Below are positions 41,401-51,456 of a stretch of DNA of 64,000 nucleotides, piece after piece. The notes beneath the pieces were generated by a model. It was not told where the DNA came from. It worked only from the letters and a program-made list of their open reading frames with translations, and did no database searches. Source of the stretch: Pogona vitticeps (Eukaryota; Chordata; Lepidosauria; Squamata; Agamidae); assembly GCF_051106095.1 (NCBI RefSeq), contig NC_135793.1, positions 2,957,501-3,021,500 on the forward strand. The letters run 5' to 3'. Positions within the stretch are counted from its first letter, which is position 1. Every line of letters starts with the position of its first letter. A program made the translations under genes and the position numbers.

Positions 41401-43803
41401 CCTGGCGGACATCGGCATCCGGCTGCGCACAGGTGAGACTGGGGGACCTCAAGAGGCCAGACATAGCTGTTGCAGTGAGGACTCTCCCTTTTCCTCCACT
41501 TGGCTTCCAAAAAGGAGTGCGTCATTGCTCAATTAAAAATTATGGACATATATGTAATATTGGCAAAAAAAAATTTTTACAAAAGTGAAAGAAAGCACAT
41601 AACACATACTGACCAAGCGCACTTCTGAAAAAGAGAGCTTCTTATTGAACCATTCGTCCTTCTTGACTGCTGTATAATTACTCTTTTTAAATGACCAGTT
41701 GGTTAGATAGCTCAGTGGTTTAAGTGTGGGTTGGGAGTTCGATTCCCCACTATGTGCCTCCTGGGAGAAGAGCCATCCTGGGTAGCCTTGGGCAAACTGC
41801 ACGATCCCAAGGTTGCCTCTAGAGGAAGGTAAAGCACTTCTGTTTATTCTCTTACCAGGAAACCCTGAAAAAAGTTGCTGTGTTGGAACTGAGTTGATGG
41901 CGCACATAATTATGTTTTCAAAGAGTCATAGAATAATGGAGTTAGAAGGGTCCCATAAGGGCATCTAAACCAACCCCCTCTTCAATGCAGGAATCCAAAT
42001 CAAAGCAGATCCTTCTCTTGAAGGCCTCCAGCATTGGAGCGCTCCCCACCTCCCAAAGTCATGGGTCCCTTTGTCATACTACTATAACAGTTATGATGTT
42101 TCTCCTGATATTCAAGCTAAATCTGGCTTGCTATGGCTTGAGCCCATTATTGCATGTCCTGCACTCTGGAATGACCAAGAACAGATCCTGCCCCTTCACC
42201 TGAATAGCTATAAGCATTCAAGCAAGTCAAACGCTCCTATAGGGTGAAGAGGTTAGACAGAGGTTGAGCCATGCGGAAGGAGCAGACTAGGTAGAAACAA
42301 GACACACCAGAAGTACACCTGTGTTTGCAGGTAATACCAAGTGGCTGAGGTCTGCTGGGCGTTCAACGCCTCACTATTTTTCTCCCGGCAGGTTTCTTGG
42401 AGCAAGGCTTACTTGTCAAAGATCTTAAGAAGCTGCACGCCAAATACGTCGCAACCCTGCAGTTCAAGCTGGACATCCTGTCCGTCTTGCCCACAGACTT
42501 GGCTTACTTCGCCCTCGGCCTCCACCACCCCGAGCTGCGCTTCAACCGCCTGCTCCGCTTCTCCCGCATGTTTGAATTCTTTGACCGTACCGAGACCAGG
42601 ACCAGCTACCCAAACATGTTCAGGGTCAGCAACCTGATCTTGTACATCTTGATCATCATCCATTGGAATGCCTGCATCTACTATGCCATCTCGAAGGCCA
42701 TTGGCTTTGGAGAAGACACCTGGGTCTATCCCAACATCTCTGACCCAGAGTATGGGTACCTGACCAGGGAGTACGTCTACTGTCTCTACTGGTCCACCTT
42801 GACTTTGACCACGATTGGGGAAACACCTCCTCCTGTGCGTGATGAGGAGTACCTCTTTGTCATCTTTGACTTCCTCATCGGTGTCCTCATTTTTGCCACT
42901 ATCGTGGGAAACGTGGGCTCCATGATCTCCAACATGAACGCAACCCGGGTGGAGTTCCAGGCTAAGATCGACGCCGTCAAGCACTACATGCAGTTCCGCA
43001 AGGTGAGCAAGGAGATGGAGGCCAAGGTCATCAAGTGGTTCGACTACCTCTGGACCAACAAGAAGACCGTGGATGAGTGGGAGGTGCTGAAGAACCTGCC
43101 GGACAAGCTGCGAGCCGAGATCGCCATCCATGTCCATTTGGAGACTCTGAAGAAGGTGAGGATCTTCCAGGACTGTGAGGCTGGGCTTCTGGTGGAGCTG
43201 GTGCTCAAGCTACGCCCTCAGGTCTTTAGCCCTGGTGACTACATCTGCCGGAAGGGGGACATAGGCAAGGAGATGTACATCATCAAGGAAGGGAAGCTGG
43301 CGGTCGTGGCAGATGATGGCGTGACTCAGTATGCCTTGCTGACGGCAGGGTGCTGCTTTGGAGAGATCAGCATCCTCAACATCAAGGGCAGCAAGATGGG
43401 GAACAGGCGGACGGCCAATATTCGGAGCATTGGCTATTCGGACCTTTTTTGCCTGTCGAAGGAGGACCTCATGGAAGCAGTCACGGAATATCCAGATGCC
43501 AAGAGAGTCCTGGAGGAACGGGGCCGAGAGATCCTCATCAAGGAAGGGTTGCTGGATGAAGCAGCAGCAGCAGAAAGCACAGAGGGCATGGAGGCGGGCC
43601 AAAAACTGGACCGTCTAGAGAGCAGCCTGGAGATCTTGAATGCACGCTTCTCCCGTCTTCTGGCCGAGTATGACGCTGCCCAAATGAAGCTCAAGCAGCG
43701 GATCACCTCCTTGGAGACCCAGGTGAAGCAGGACCAGCAGGAGGACCTCTTCTCCATTGGCTCCCTCAGTCCCCCAGGGGGAGAGGCCAAAGCCAAACCC
43801 TGA
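38352..43803 (+). CDS. CNGA2: Cyclic-nucleotide-gated channel alpha-2 (olfactory CNG channel), six coding exons
   Basis: Join 38352-38476, 38902-39009, 39732-39896, 40770-40877, 41326-41432, 42392-43803: 2,025 nt, 674 aa (human protein 664). All introns are GT...AG; introns 1-4 interrupt codons after the second base, intron 5 after the first. The start is the ATG before [15 protein letters not shown], which parallels the human MTEKTNG...SPANNH start and has A at -3. Order: SSELQR segment (51-56), basic amphipathic calmodulin-binding-type helix [17 protein letters not shown] (76-92), S1 (about 147-168), S2 (179-199), S3 (229-247), arginine-bearing S4 (254-269), S5 (285-305), N-glycosylation sequon N319-I-S, pore TTIGETPPP with selectivity Glu348, S6 (about 356-380), C-linker, cyclic-nucleotide domain with FGEIS (527-531) and ligand-contact R544/T545, and a C-terminal coiled coil (about 604-656). 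Known role: plasma-membrane cation channel opened by cAMP in olfactory cilia, assembled with CNGA4 and CNGB1b. The gene looks whole. Confidence 0.95.
38902..39009 (+). CDS. CNGA2: CNGA2 coding exon 2
   Basis: Acceptor TCTCTCCAG, donor CCAG|GTATTT. Encodes [20 protein letters not shown] and HHANKFT. The TSSELQR block is shared with human CNGA2 and fixes the frame. Confidence 0.9.
39732..39896 (+). CDS. CNGA2: CNGA2 coding exon 3
   Basis: Acceptor CCTCCCCAG, donor AAAAA|GTAAGG. Encodes [33 protein letters not shown] and a lysine-rich end. The first part is the N-terminal calmodulin-binding-type segment. Confidence 0.95.
40770..40877 (+). CDS. CNGA2: CNGA2 coding exon 4
   Basis: Acceptor TCTCTTTCCAG, donor GCG|GTGAGT. 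Encodes [20 protein letters not shown] and [15 protein letters not shown], which includes transmembrane segment S1. Confidence 0.97.
41326..41432 (+). CDS. CNGA2: CNGA2 coding exon 5
   Basis: Acceptor TCTCCCCAG, donor ACAG|GTGAGA. Encodes [20 protein letters not shown] and [15 protein letters not shown], which holds S2. Confidence 0.97.
41700..41912 (+). mobile_element. Sauria-type SINE (plus), in CNGA2 intron 5
   Basis: GATAGCTCAGTGGTTTAAGT (A-box), TTGGGAGTTCGATTCCCCAC (B-box), TCCTGGGAGAAGAGCC, GGGTAGCCTTGGGCAAACTG, then a GGAACTGAGTTGATGGCGCA tail. It is nearly full length. Confidence 0.8.
41925..42205 (-). mobile_element. CR1 LINE 3' fragment (minus), in CNGA2 intron 5
   Basis: GAGTCATAGAATAATGGAGT, TTAGAAGGGTCCCATAAGGG, CAACCCCCTCTTCAATGCAG, then GATGTTTCTCCTGATATTCA and ATTGCATGTCCTGCACTCTG. 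This is the reversed conserved CR1 3' region, longer than the other CR1 pieces here. Confidence 0.8.
42392..43803 (+). CDS. CNGA2: CNGA2 coding exon 6 (large 3' exon)
   Basis: Acceptor TCTCCCGGCAG, stop TGA at 43801-43803. The 1,412-nt exon carries S3 to the C-terminus in one uninterrupted frame. The single large 3' exon is the usual CNGA layout. Confidence 0.98.
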
Positions 43804-44185
43804 GACGCCACGCTTGAGACAGGCTCCCTTGCTCTCCCATTCATGGAGACTCTTTCACAGCCCATCCCTTCCCAGACCACAGGGGGTGCTCCTCCCATGA
43901 ATCCCACCCACTTGCCTTCAAGAAGCTTGCAAGACTCAGTAATACGATAAGCAAGGAGGATCTTGGAACTGTAGATCACAAGCAGAATGTGAGCCAGTGG
44001 CGCCACATGGCTGCAAAAAAGGCCAATGCGATTTCAGGCTGCAATCACAGAACCCATGTTACAGAGATACCACCATGGCACTGGCATCCATCTGCTGTGA
44101 TCTCAAGTAGCACCATCTCAAAAGTGCCCTCAGAGGGAAGGACCTTCCAAGTGCGTGCTACCTAGAAAACTCTAAATCAGAATCA
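43804..44185 (+). other. CNGA2: CNGA2 3' UTR (proximal)
   Basis: Unique sequence after the stop codon. The first AATAAA hexamers downstream are at 44220-44225 (at the start of an old RTE fragment) and 44785-44790. Either could end the transcript; I cannot choose. Confidence 0.4.
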
Positions 44186-44189
44186 AGTT

Positions 44190-44512
44190 GACTGTTATTC
44201 TTAGGCAGCTAATGTTCAGAATAAAGAAGATGGAAACTCAGAGGGCAGCAATGAGGGGATTAGAAAAGATCATCAAGTATAAGGATGTAAGACCCAGATT
44301 ATCCAGACCCAAGACAATAATGCTGGGAAAAGTGGAAAGAAAGGGAAAGAGGAAGACCAAATACGAGAGATGGACCAACTCTCTAAAAGAAGCTACAGGA
44401 TTGAATCTCCAAGAGCAGGGCTGTTGAGGAGAGAACATTTTGGAGAGCACTCATTCAAAGGGTCACCATAAGCTGGAGGTGACTTGACTGACCATTACAT
44501 TGCACAGTTACA
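44190..44512 (+). mobile_element. Old RTE-type LINE 3' fragment (plus)
   Basis: One frame reads IIKYKDVRPRLSRPKTIMLG, KVERKGKRKTKYERWTNSLK and EATGLNLQEQGC. It corresponds to the LMLGKCEGKRRRGRPRTRW part of BovB but with different residues, and is followed by GTCACCATAAGCTGGAGGTGACTTGACTG. It belongs to the same older lineage as 52890 and 61115. Confidence 0.7.
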
Positions 44513-45155
44513 TTGTGTGGGATCACACAACCCTAGTGAAAAATGGAATTGTGACCTCTAGCCTCTGGTAGCTCCCAGGGATTGCATTTTTGGGAAGGTG
44601 GTGCCTTATCTCTCGCCCATCCTCCCAACGTGGCAGCATTCAACCTACCGATCCCTGTTATAATGCGGAGGCTTATCGAACACAATCGCAATGAGTAACA
44701 CACTGGAGCTTAAGGCGCCAGAGTTCATGCAGCTGGCTTTCTCTTCCTTCCCTTGAAGAATGTAAAGGAACAAGGATTTATTAGAATAAAGCCGGCGGGC
44801 ATAATTAAAACAAGTGATTTGCAAAGGTTTTTCCCCACTGCTAATGTTGCCTGGCTTTTTAAAATTATTATTATTATTCAGAATCTTTGGCTTTAATGAC
44901 CCTGCTTTCCCAGAACTTTTATGAAAGGCGGTGGACATTAAATCCCCATTTTCCCGATTAAATCCCCGCTCTGCTGCAACTGAATGGGACTGCCTATTTA
45001 TGGCTCGGAGTGAAGGTGGGGAGTCTTTTTCTTTTAATTAATATAAAAATATTCAAAAATAGGAAACACGGTTAAAAAAAAGACAAAATCATAAAAACAT
45101 TGACTGGCATTATATAACAGACACAGGTTTTAACAAAAAAAGAAAGCCTAGTTGG
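44513..45155. other. Unique sequence
   Basis: No gene recognised. 44,640-44,960 is repeat-free and AT-rich. Confidence 0.4.
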
Positions 45156-45224
<69 letters not shown>

Positions 45225-45259
45225 GCATCAGCATCATCATCATCATCATCATCATCATT
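45156..45259. repeat. (ATC)n trinucleotide array
   Basis: About 34 ATC units with two AGC interruptions. Confidence 0.95.
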
Positions 45260-45529
45260 TCAAATTCTAGTCCTCAGCCACTAAATGTTGTTTCACGGAG
45301 AAAAGGAGCAAAACTACAGAGAATTCAGCCCTAATAACTGCAAAAGCAAAATCCTTCCTGGGAACCCATAGTCGCTTTGACAACCCACCCCCCCCGGTTC
45401 TTGTAAGACCTCCAGTTTCTTGTCAAGGGTTAGGGTGCAGACGTTAAGTCTGAGACGGGTCAGATGCAGGGTTTGGTTCCATGGGCCAAGGGATGGCATT
45501 TTGACCCACTCGTGGAGAGATGAAGCTGG
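45260..45529. other. Unique sequence
   Basis: Nothing recognised. Confidence 0.4.
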
Positions 45530-45534
45530 CTGGA

Positions 45535-46044
45535 GAGAGCTCAGTGAGTGAGTCAGGCTATGGAGCCAGAGGTTGGGAGTTCCATTCCCCCTGGGGCCCC
45601 CTGCAAAGCCAGCCAGCCTAGGTAGCCTTGGGCAAGCTGCACAGTCCCCAGAAATGCCCCCAGAAGAATGGAAGGTGAAACCTACAGTGTTTCTCTGAAA
45701 ATAAGACAGAGGCTTATATTAATTTTTGCTCCCCCTCCCCCCCAAAAAACCCACATTTGGGCTTATTTTCAGGGGATGTTTTCTTTTTTTTTCCTGTACA
45801 ACAATCTACTTTTATTTAAATACAGTCCTGTCCTCTTCTTCTGGTTGCTGCACAAAGGTGTAGGGTGGACTTACACTTAACTGGGGCTTATTGTTGGGAT
45901 AGGGCTTTAATGACGAGCATCCTGAAAAATCATACTAGGGCTTATTTTCAGGTTAGGTCTTATTTTCGGGGAACAAGGGTACGTATTCTCTACTGAGGAA
46001 ACCCTGACAAGAGTTGCCACAGGTCAGCATTGACTTGATAGCGC
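45535..46044 (+). mobile_element. Sauria-type SINE (plus), split by a nested MITE
   Basis: The 5' part (45535-45684) holds GAGCTCAGTGAGTGAGTC, TTGGGAGTTCCATTCCCC and GGTAGCCTTGGGCAAGCTG. The 3' part (45982-46044) holds ATTCTCTACTGAGGAAACCC and CACAGGTCAGCATTGACTTGATAGCGCAT. The nested element at 45685-45979 separates them. Confidence 0.8.
45685..45979. mobile_element. Tc1/mariner-type MITE nested in a SINE
   Basis: A 295-bp element. The left end CAGTGTTTCTCTGAAAATAAG and the right end inverse (CTTATTTTCGGGGAACAAGGG) share GAAAATAAGAC termini. It is flanked by TA at 45683-45684 and 45980-45981. Internal GGGCTTATTTTCAGG is repeated on both sides. No ORF. Confidence 0.75.

Positions 46045-46104
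<60 letters not shown>
46045..46104. repeat. (GAT)n array grown from a SINE tail
   Basis: About 20 GAT units start exactly where the SINE tail GATAGCGCAT ends. Confidence 0.95.
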
Positions 46105-46106
<2 letters not shown>

Positions 46107-46554
46107 AACCCTCCCATCACCAGCGTCAAAGCCAGATTCAGCCAGCCAGTTTGGCCAGTTTCTGGATATGAAATGGAGGGGGCCGGGCCATTGTTCTTTT
46201 CCAAGGGTGGCTCAGCTCCAACCATTCCTTGCCGGTTGCTAAAATTAGATTTTTTGTGTGTGTCCTATCCGCTTGATCTCTGGATCCCTGGAGACTGGTA
46301 GGGAAAAGGGAAGAAAGAGGAGAAGTCTCACCCTCCTGGTTTAGCACTGACATGCCAAGAAATGCACCATGCCGACTGGCCTTTAAATTTATACTAATTA
46401 AGATCCAGGCAATGAGCAAACCTGGCTCCCTGAGCTAATTACTGCTCAAAACACAACCAGTTTCAGGAAACCATTCCTCATACGATTGGGAAGAAGACCA
46501 AAAGCTAAATTATGAGAGTGGCTTACAGCTAGTGGGTAAAATCACACAGAAGCT

Positions 46555-46558
<4 letters not shown>
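46105..46558. other. Unique sequence
   Basis: Nothing recognised. Confidence 0.4.

Positions 46559-46586
<28 letters not shown>
46559..46586. repeat. (GA)n microsatellite
   Basis: About 13 GA units. Confidence 0.9.
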
Positions 46587-46592
<6 letters not shown>

Positions 46593-46904
46593 AGGACATT
46601 GTAGAAATAACAGGACTTTTAAAACTTCATCCTTATTCATTCCTTTCAGCTATCTTAGGGAGATCATGCATTTATTTGCCCGTTTTAATCTCATTTAAAA
46701 TCTAGAACAATAGGAGGCATTTGTAAATACCTGATCTTCAAGGCAGGCCACAAACGAAACAATAAGATGGTAACAAAACCCTGTTAAGAAATCCAATACG
46801 GTCTAATTACGCAGGTGTCAACTGCAGGATTTGGTAAAGATGCTTAGCAGCTGTTTGGCTAAGACAGGAAAGGAGGGGAAATAGTCATAACAAAGAAGTC
46901 AAAT
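46587..46904. other. Unique AT-rich sequence
   Basis: Nothing recognised. Confidence 0.4.
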
Positions 46905-46983
46905 GTCCGTCCATCCATGCATCCATGCATCCATGCATCCGTCAGTCCATCCGTCCGTCCGTCCGTCCATCCATCCATCCATG
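46905..46983. repeat. (CCAT/CCGT)n tetranucleotide array
   Basis: Mixed CCGT, CCAT and GCAT units, imperfect. Confidence 0.9.
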
Positions 46984-48885
46984 TAATTTATACCTTTCCA
47001 CTAAAATATGCTAAAAATGCCCCTGAAATGTGCCCCCAAATATATTCAAAGCATGTAGTGATTTTTAAATTTTTTTATTATATTTATTGAAACTTCTTTA
47101 AAAAACAACAATAACAACCCTGCATGTCCCTCCGTTTTGTGATGCACATGTGACTTTCCAAGTTGCCTGTGAAAGGCAGACATTTTATGCAGGTGAGGCA
47201 TAAACTCGGCCAGGGAGATCTCCCGAGTGGGCGGTAGGCCCTTCACCGGTTCCTCCACAGCCTGTTGTGGAACCGAAGGCTCAGGAGCCCTGGCGGAATG
47301 AATCGTGGCCGCCCTGGGAGCAAGACGCTTGGGGAAAAGTCATTATGAAGAGTCCGTCAAGCATGGCAGATAAATCAAGCGCTGGGCAGGTGTGATTTAA
47401 TAACACAGAAAGGAGGAACGGGAAGAGATTGAGGTGGGGTCCAAGATGGTGGGGGAGGTGTTTGTGCAAGTGTGCAAGGGAAGTGTGGAGAGAAAGCCAC
47501 CTCTGGGTAAGGATATACTGTAGCAGGGCCTCAATTCTGTGCTGGCTTAACTTTAACGACATCAATGGAGTTAGCCAAGCTGGTGACAACCTGACCTGAT
47601 AAATAGCCGTGCCCATGATATAGTAAATTGGATTTATCTGCCCTTTTGACCGCCTGCCCTGCTAACGGCTCTCCCATCCGTCTCTGCCAGGACTCATTTG
47701 GGCTGCTAATCTCTGAGCCGTTTCCGAGAGACATCATCCCCTCGATCTCCCAGCGTGCCTGAGCGTGGGGGGGGGATGTTTTGAAAACACTGCTCTTTAC
47801 ACCTTGGAAAAGGGGTCTGACGGATGCCATTCCCTTCTGTTGGAACGGTGCTGTGGAATTATTCCCACCATCCATCCCTTCCTGTAGACGCATTGACTTC
47901 CATTGACGCATTGATGGGAGGCGCCCTCAAGCATCCGGAGGGAGGTCTTTCGTCCTGGCTATGGAGCATCTTGGGAGAATGCCGAGTCCCCCCCCCCCCC
48001 CCGGTCATATCGCTCTTTGCCCCAAACAAACATCCAGAGTTTGGGAAAACTACTATGATGCCCAGAATCCTCATAAAAATCATCATCGTCAGAAAGGCAA
48101 AGTTACAGTATTTTGCATATTTTTCTTTTTTGCATTATTATATTAAATCCAATAATTCTCTTTTCTCCATCTCATGCAACCACGGCTAGATTTAGTCCGT
48201 TGTACCCCTACAAGCTGGGGCCAGTTCATATTAGGCCAACTGTGACACGAAATTAGATACACACAGTTTTCCTTTTTAAAATTTTGGGTCCCCTGTTGGC
48301 TGATGGATAAGTGTTTTGACCGCCTCTTTTTCTCCCTCTGTCTCGCTTCCTTGGTTAGCATTTAAGCTTAATATTTTATCACAATTTCTCCAACCATCCT
48401 TGTTATTTTAATTGAGTCCTCATCACAGATATTAGCTGCCATCTGGACTCTCTGGGTGAGAAACGGGGGAAATAATGATAAAGTAAAAAGCAAATAAGCT
48501 TGACCTCTTTTCTAAATAAGCAGCGCTGTATATTTTTAAGGGTTTTTAAGAAGGAGTGGAGATTTCTTTCGCTAGCAGTCCTATTCCAAAAAGCTCACTT
48601 AAAAAAACACCCATATTTAATCCTTCTTTCATGCTCTTGAAAGTATTAACCTTTGCATAGAGTGGAGAGATCCAGGCAGAAATAAGAGAGATTGTAAATA
48701 TCCCAAATCTACATCCTCTGTTTGTGGCTTTGCTGAGGAATTTTCTTTTTTTTGCGCATGGCCCAAAGCTCTTGTTTTTCACATCTTATCCGTGGCCTAG
48801 TCCTATAGAAATGGAGAGCTGTTTTCTAAGGCACCAGTTTCTACAATCAAGCCATAAGAAGACTTCTGGGTTTAGATAGGCATGA
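46984..48885. other. Unique sequence
   Basis: No gene. ORFs at 47531-47911 (-) and 47824-48189 (+) overlap and lack domains. A 15-16 base C-run lies at 47987-48002. 48,360-48,800 is AT-rich and repeat-free. Confidence 0.4.
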
Positions 48886-48889
48886 AACG

Positions 48890-49415
48890 AACTGTGAAGC
48901 AAAGCCACCCACAAATTGGTCCATTTTGTGGCTACCGCTTCGGGACGCTTCGGGGAAACACACCTCCCCAAGACAAAAGGAAACAACGAATGTTGGGGAT
49001 TCATACATGGGCTACGACTTGGACGTCCCAAATCCAATCTTTGCCAAACTTGGACTGGCTCTTGGGATGACTCTCCTCCTCACCTCCTCCATGTTTGCCC
49101 AATATTGGATTTGGGACGCTCAAGTTACAGCCCTCCGAAGTGGCTCCCTCTAGAAAGTGCTGTTTAGCCCATTGTTCCGGGGGGGCCGCTTTGAGGGGCT
49201 CTAACTCAGAAGCCCCAAGTCCAATCTTTTCCAGACTTGGAGGAAGTGAGGAGAATAGTAATCTAAAGTTTCACTGTATGTTTGGTAACTCTAATTTATA
49301 CAGAGGCCATTCTACTGCTCCTGGAAGTCCCACTTCAATTCATTGGAAAGTTCACGGTTCGTGAATAGTGACGAACCACAAACCATCACAAACCACCATT
49401 TTCCCAGTTCATGTC
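48890..49415. mobile_element. Unnamed hAT-like repeat ending in GTTCATG motif
   Basis: The right part reads AAGTTCACGGTTCGTGAATA, AACCACAAACCATCACAAAC and CCCAGTTCATGTCCATTTCTA, the typical end of squamate elements starting TAG-GATGGGCATGAAC on the other strand. The body repeats CAAATCCAATCTTT / CAATATTGGATTTGGGACG in inverted form. No target duplication located. Confidence 0.4.
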
Positions 49416-49895
49416 CATTTCTACTCCTGAGTAACCTTTCTAACCCTTTAAGTCTCCTCGCTGTCTCATGCTTGGTGCCACGTCATTGTTTCTCATTTAT
49501 TCATTTCACAGCAAATGTCTTCACTATTTCACCCAATCCAGGAATCCAGGTTTTATCTTAAACTCTCATTTATCGATGAGATCAGAACACTGGACTTTTA
49601 TTCAGCAGCCTGTTTGAATCATTTTATTTCTTTTTCCTCTGAGATACCTTCTGGACTTGCCACTTCCTCTTATCTTTCCCTGACAGTGAGTACTTATCTC
49701 AAATGCTTTTGGAGAGGTCACAGTGAATACATACACATGTGGATCACTGGCAGCCTAACATTTTCAGATCCCTTTGGACAAGGTAGCTGTGATTCTCTGT
49801 CTCCACACACAGAGGAAAAATAACACTTAAAAAGTCAGGGCAATCATAAGAATAACAGCTTTATTTCAGTGCAAGAGTTCCTAGATTAAAATCCC
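49416..49895. other. Unique sequence
   Basis: Nothing recognised. Confidence 0.4.
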
Positions 49896-50033
49896 CCCTT
49901 CCTTCCTTCCTTCCTTCCTTCCTTCCTTCCTTCCTTCCTTCCTTCCTTCCTTCCTTCCTTCCTTCCTTCCTTCCTTCCTTCCTTCCTTCCTTCCTTCCTT
50001 CCTTCCTTCCTTCCTTCCTTCCTTCCTTCCTTC
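49896..50033. repeat. (CCTT)n array, long and pure
   Basis: About 34 uninterrupted CCTT units. Confidence 0.97.
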
Positions 50034-50077
50034 ACCACATATTTATTACTTTATAGAATTCCTTGTACATTATCCTA

Positions 50078-50290
50078 CTAATAATGCGCTATCGAGTCAA
50101 TTCTGAGTTATGGTGACCCCCTTTCAGAGTTTTCCAGGTAGAGAATAGACAGACATGCATTACCATTCTCTTCCTCTAGGGGTGCTCTGGAACTGTACAG
50201 CTTACCCAAGACTACCCAGGCTGGCTCTACTCACATGAAGCACTGCAGGGAATCGAACTCCCAACCTCCCCCTGTGCAGCCAGATCCCTA
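50078..50290 (-). mobile_element. Sauria-type SINE (minus)
   Basis: The plus strand reads ATGCGCTATCGAGTCAATTC (tail), GGGGTGCTCTGGAACTGTAC, ACTACCCAGGCTGGCTCTAC and GGAATCGAACTCCCAACCTC. Near-complete; the extreme 5' end is lost. Confidence 0.75.
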
Positions 50291-50889
50291 AACCTGTACC
50301 TGTACTTTTTTTCTGTACCTGTCTATCAAAGTACATTTTTTTTTGTCCACTTTTCACTTTTGGCTGCATTTCTACACCAATATCCTTGAAAGAAAACCCC
50401 ATTGCCCTCTGCAAGTTTAATTTTGAGCAAAGATGCCCGAGCTGGAGCAGCTAAAGATTTCTTATTTACTGGTGGATTTGTAGGTGATATTGCGAATGTG
50501 TGATGTTGTTGGCGATGTAGCAAAACGAGGGCACATTTTGCTAAAATGTGCAAGCCCACGGAAAATGCAACTTTCGGTTTTAAAAAACCCTGCAGTGTGC
50601 AAATGCAGTCTAATGTGCTTATAAATCAGTATTCAAGAGACCCAGTTCATGCTGGGTCTGTTGAATGCTGATTTATAAACTGACGATAGCAAACTGCATG
50701 GCAGATTTGCGTAAGAGGAGCAAGGTGGGGCTTTCACCTCCAGTACAGATGAAAAGACAAAAACACAGTTAAGGTGAATGCCATCGCGTGGCAAAAATGG
50801 CAGCAACACCCTTGGTTTTGACAGGTCTGAATCCTACTTTCCCAATTCTAAAGATGCTTCTCGGTCTTCCTTACCCCAACCTTCCCATT
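50291..50889. other. Unique sequence
   Basis: Near 50620-50690 a loose inverted pair (ATAAATCAGTATTCA / TGAATGCTGATTTAT) flanks GACCCAGTTCATGCTGGGTC. Nothing else. Confidence 0.4.
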
Positions 50890-50892
50890 CAG

Positions 50893-51012
50893 TGGTTTAA
50901 GCATCTGGTTGTGGAGCCAGAGGTTGGGAGTTCAATTCCCCGGAAGTGCCTCCTTGACTGGGGCTGGACTTGATGACCCACAGGGTCCCTTCCCAGTTCT
51001 GCAGCTCTAAGA
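50893..51012 (+). mobile_element. tRNA-derived SINE, short form (plus)
   Basis: AGTGGTTTAAGCATCTGGTT, TTGGGAGTTCAATTCCCC, GGACTTGATGACCCACAGGG and CAGTTCTGCAGCTCTAAGAG. Confidence 0.7.
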
Positions 51013-51105
51013 GAGAGCGAGTATAAGAGAGACTATGAATGGACTCTTACTATTTGCCAGCAATGTTCCATTATAAATAGTAGCCTCCAGGAGATAGGTA
51101 ACCAT

Positions 51106-51456
51106 ATGTTTTTACAAGCTCCTAGATTGTCCACAGAGCAGGAATCCACTAAAGAGTGCTTGCAGAAAAGGTTTCAAAGCCATTATGGGAGGCTTCAGAC
51201 AGCCGAGGATCTGTTTGCCGATGACGACGAGGCTACAGGCGAAGATCGGGGACAGAACGCTCGTTTCTTTAGCTCTGATAGTCTTATAAATGTAGCGTTT
51301 CCACACCTGGAAAGATTTGTGAGAAAAACCCAGCTCACTACAAGAACGAACACATTTCGAAAGGTTACTAGGGAATATGAGAGAATAAAGTGCCAGGCAA
51401 TGGGGAAAGTGCAGACAAAAGCCAAATTTGCAAAAAAGAAAATAGGAAATTCGTAA
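51106..51456 (+). CDS. Unidentified ORF, possible exon or retrocopy
   Basis: A 116-codon frame from ATG to TAA that stays open upstream to the end of the adjacent SINE (about 51007), giving some 149 codons without a stop. The composition is protein-like: charged, with an acidic stretch FADDDEATGEDRGQN, then FPHLERFVRKTQLTTRTNTF, and a lysine-rich C-terminus. An acceptor-like CTTACTATTTGCCAG ends at 51060. I do not recognise the family, and no partner exon is visible. It could be a terminal exon, a processed gene copy, or a mobile-element remnant. It is not in tandem-repeat DNA, unlike most ORFs of this length here. Confidence 0.3.
   Translation: MFLQAPRLSTEQESTKECLQKRFQSHYGRLQTAEDLFADDDEATGEDRGQNARFFSSDSLINVAFPHLERFVRKTQLTTRTNTFRKVTREYERIKCQAMGKVQTKAKFAKKKIGNS

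Larger units (their letters stand above)
38477..42391 (+). other. CNGA2: CNGA2 introns 1-5
   Basis: Introns lie at 38477-38901, 39010-39731, 39897-40769, 40878-41325 and 41433-42391. Introns 1-4 are free of recognisable mobile elements. Intron 5 carries a SINE and a CR1 fragment. Intron 1 holds TCCCTTGGG (38645-38653), a near EBF-type half match. Intron 3 holds a short CA run at about 40667-40682. Confidence 0.85.

Noticed and set aside
42409-43137. 242-codon antisense ORF
   Set aside because: Shadow of CNGA2 exon 6 on the opposite strand; the plus strand has the full channel protein and correct splice borders.
44220-44225. AATAAA as the definite CNGA2 polyadenylation signal
   Set aside because: It lies at the edge of an RTE fragment and another hexamer lies at 44785; transcript data are needed to choose.
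49896-50033. Regular repeats considered as CRISPR-like arrays
   Set aside because: Pure tetranucleotide microsatellite with no spacers, in a vertebrate genome.
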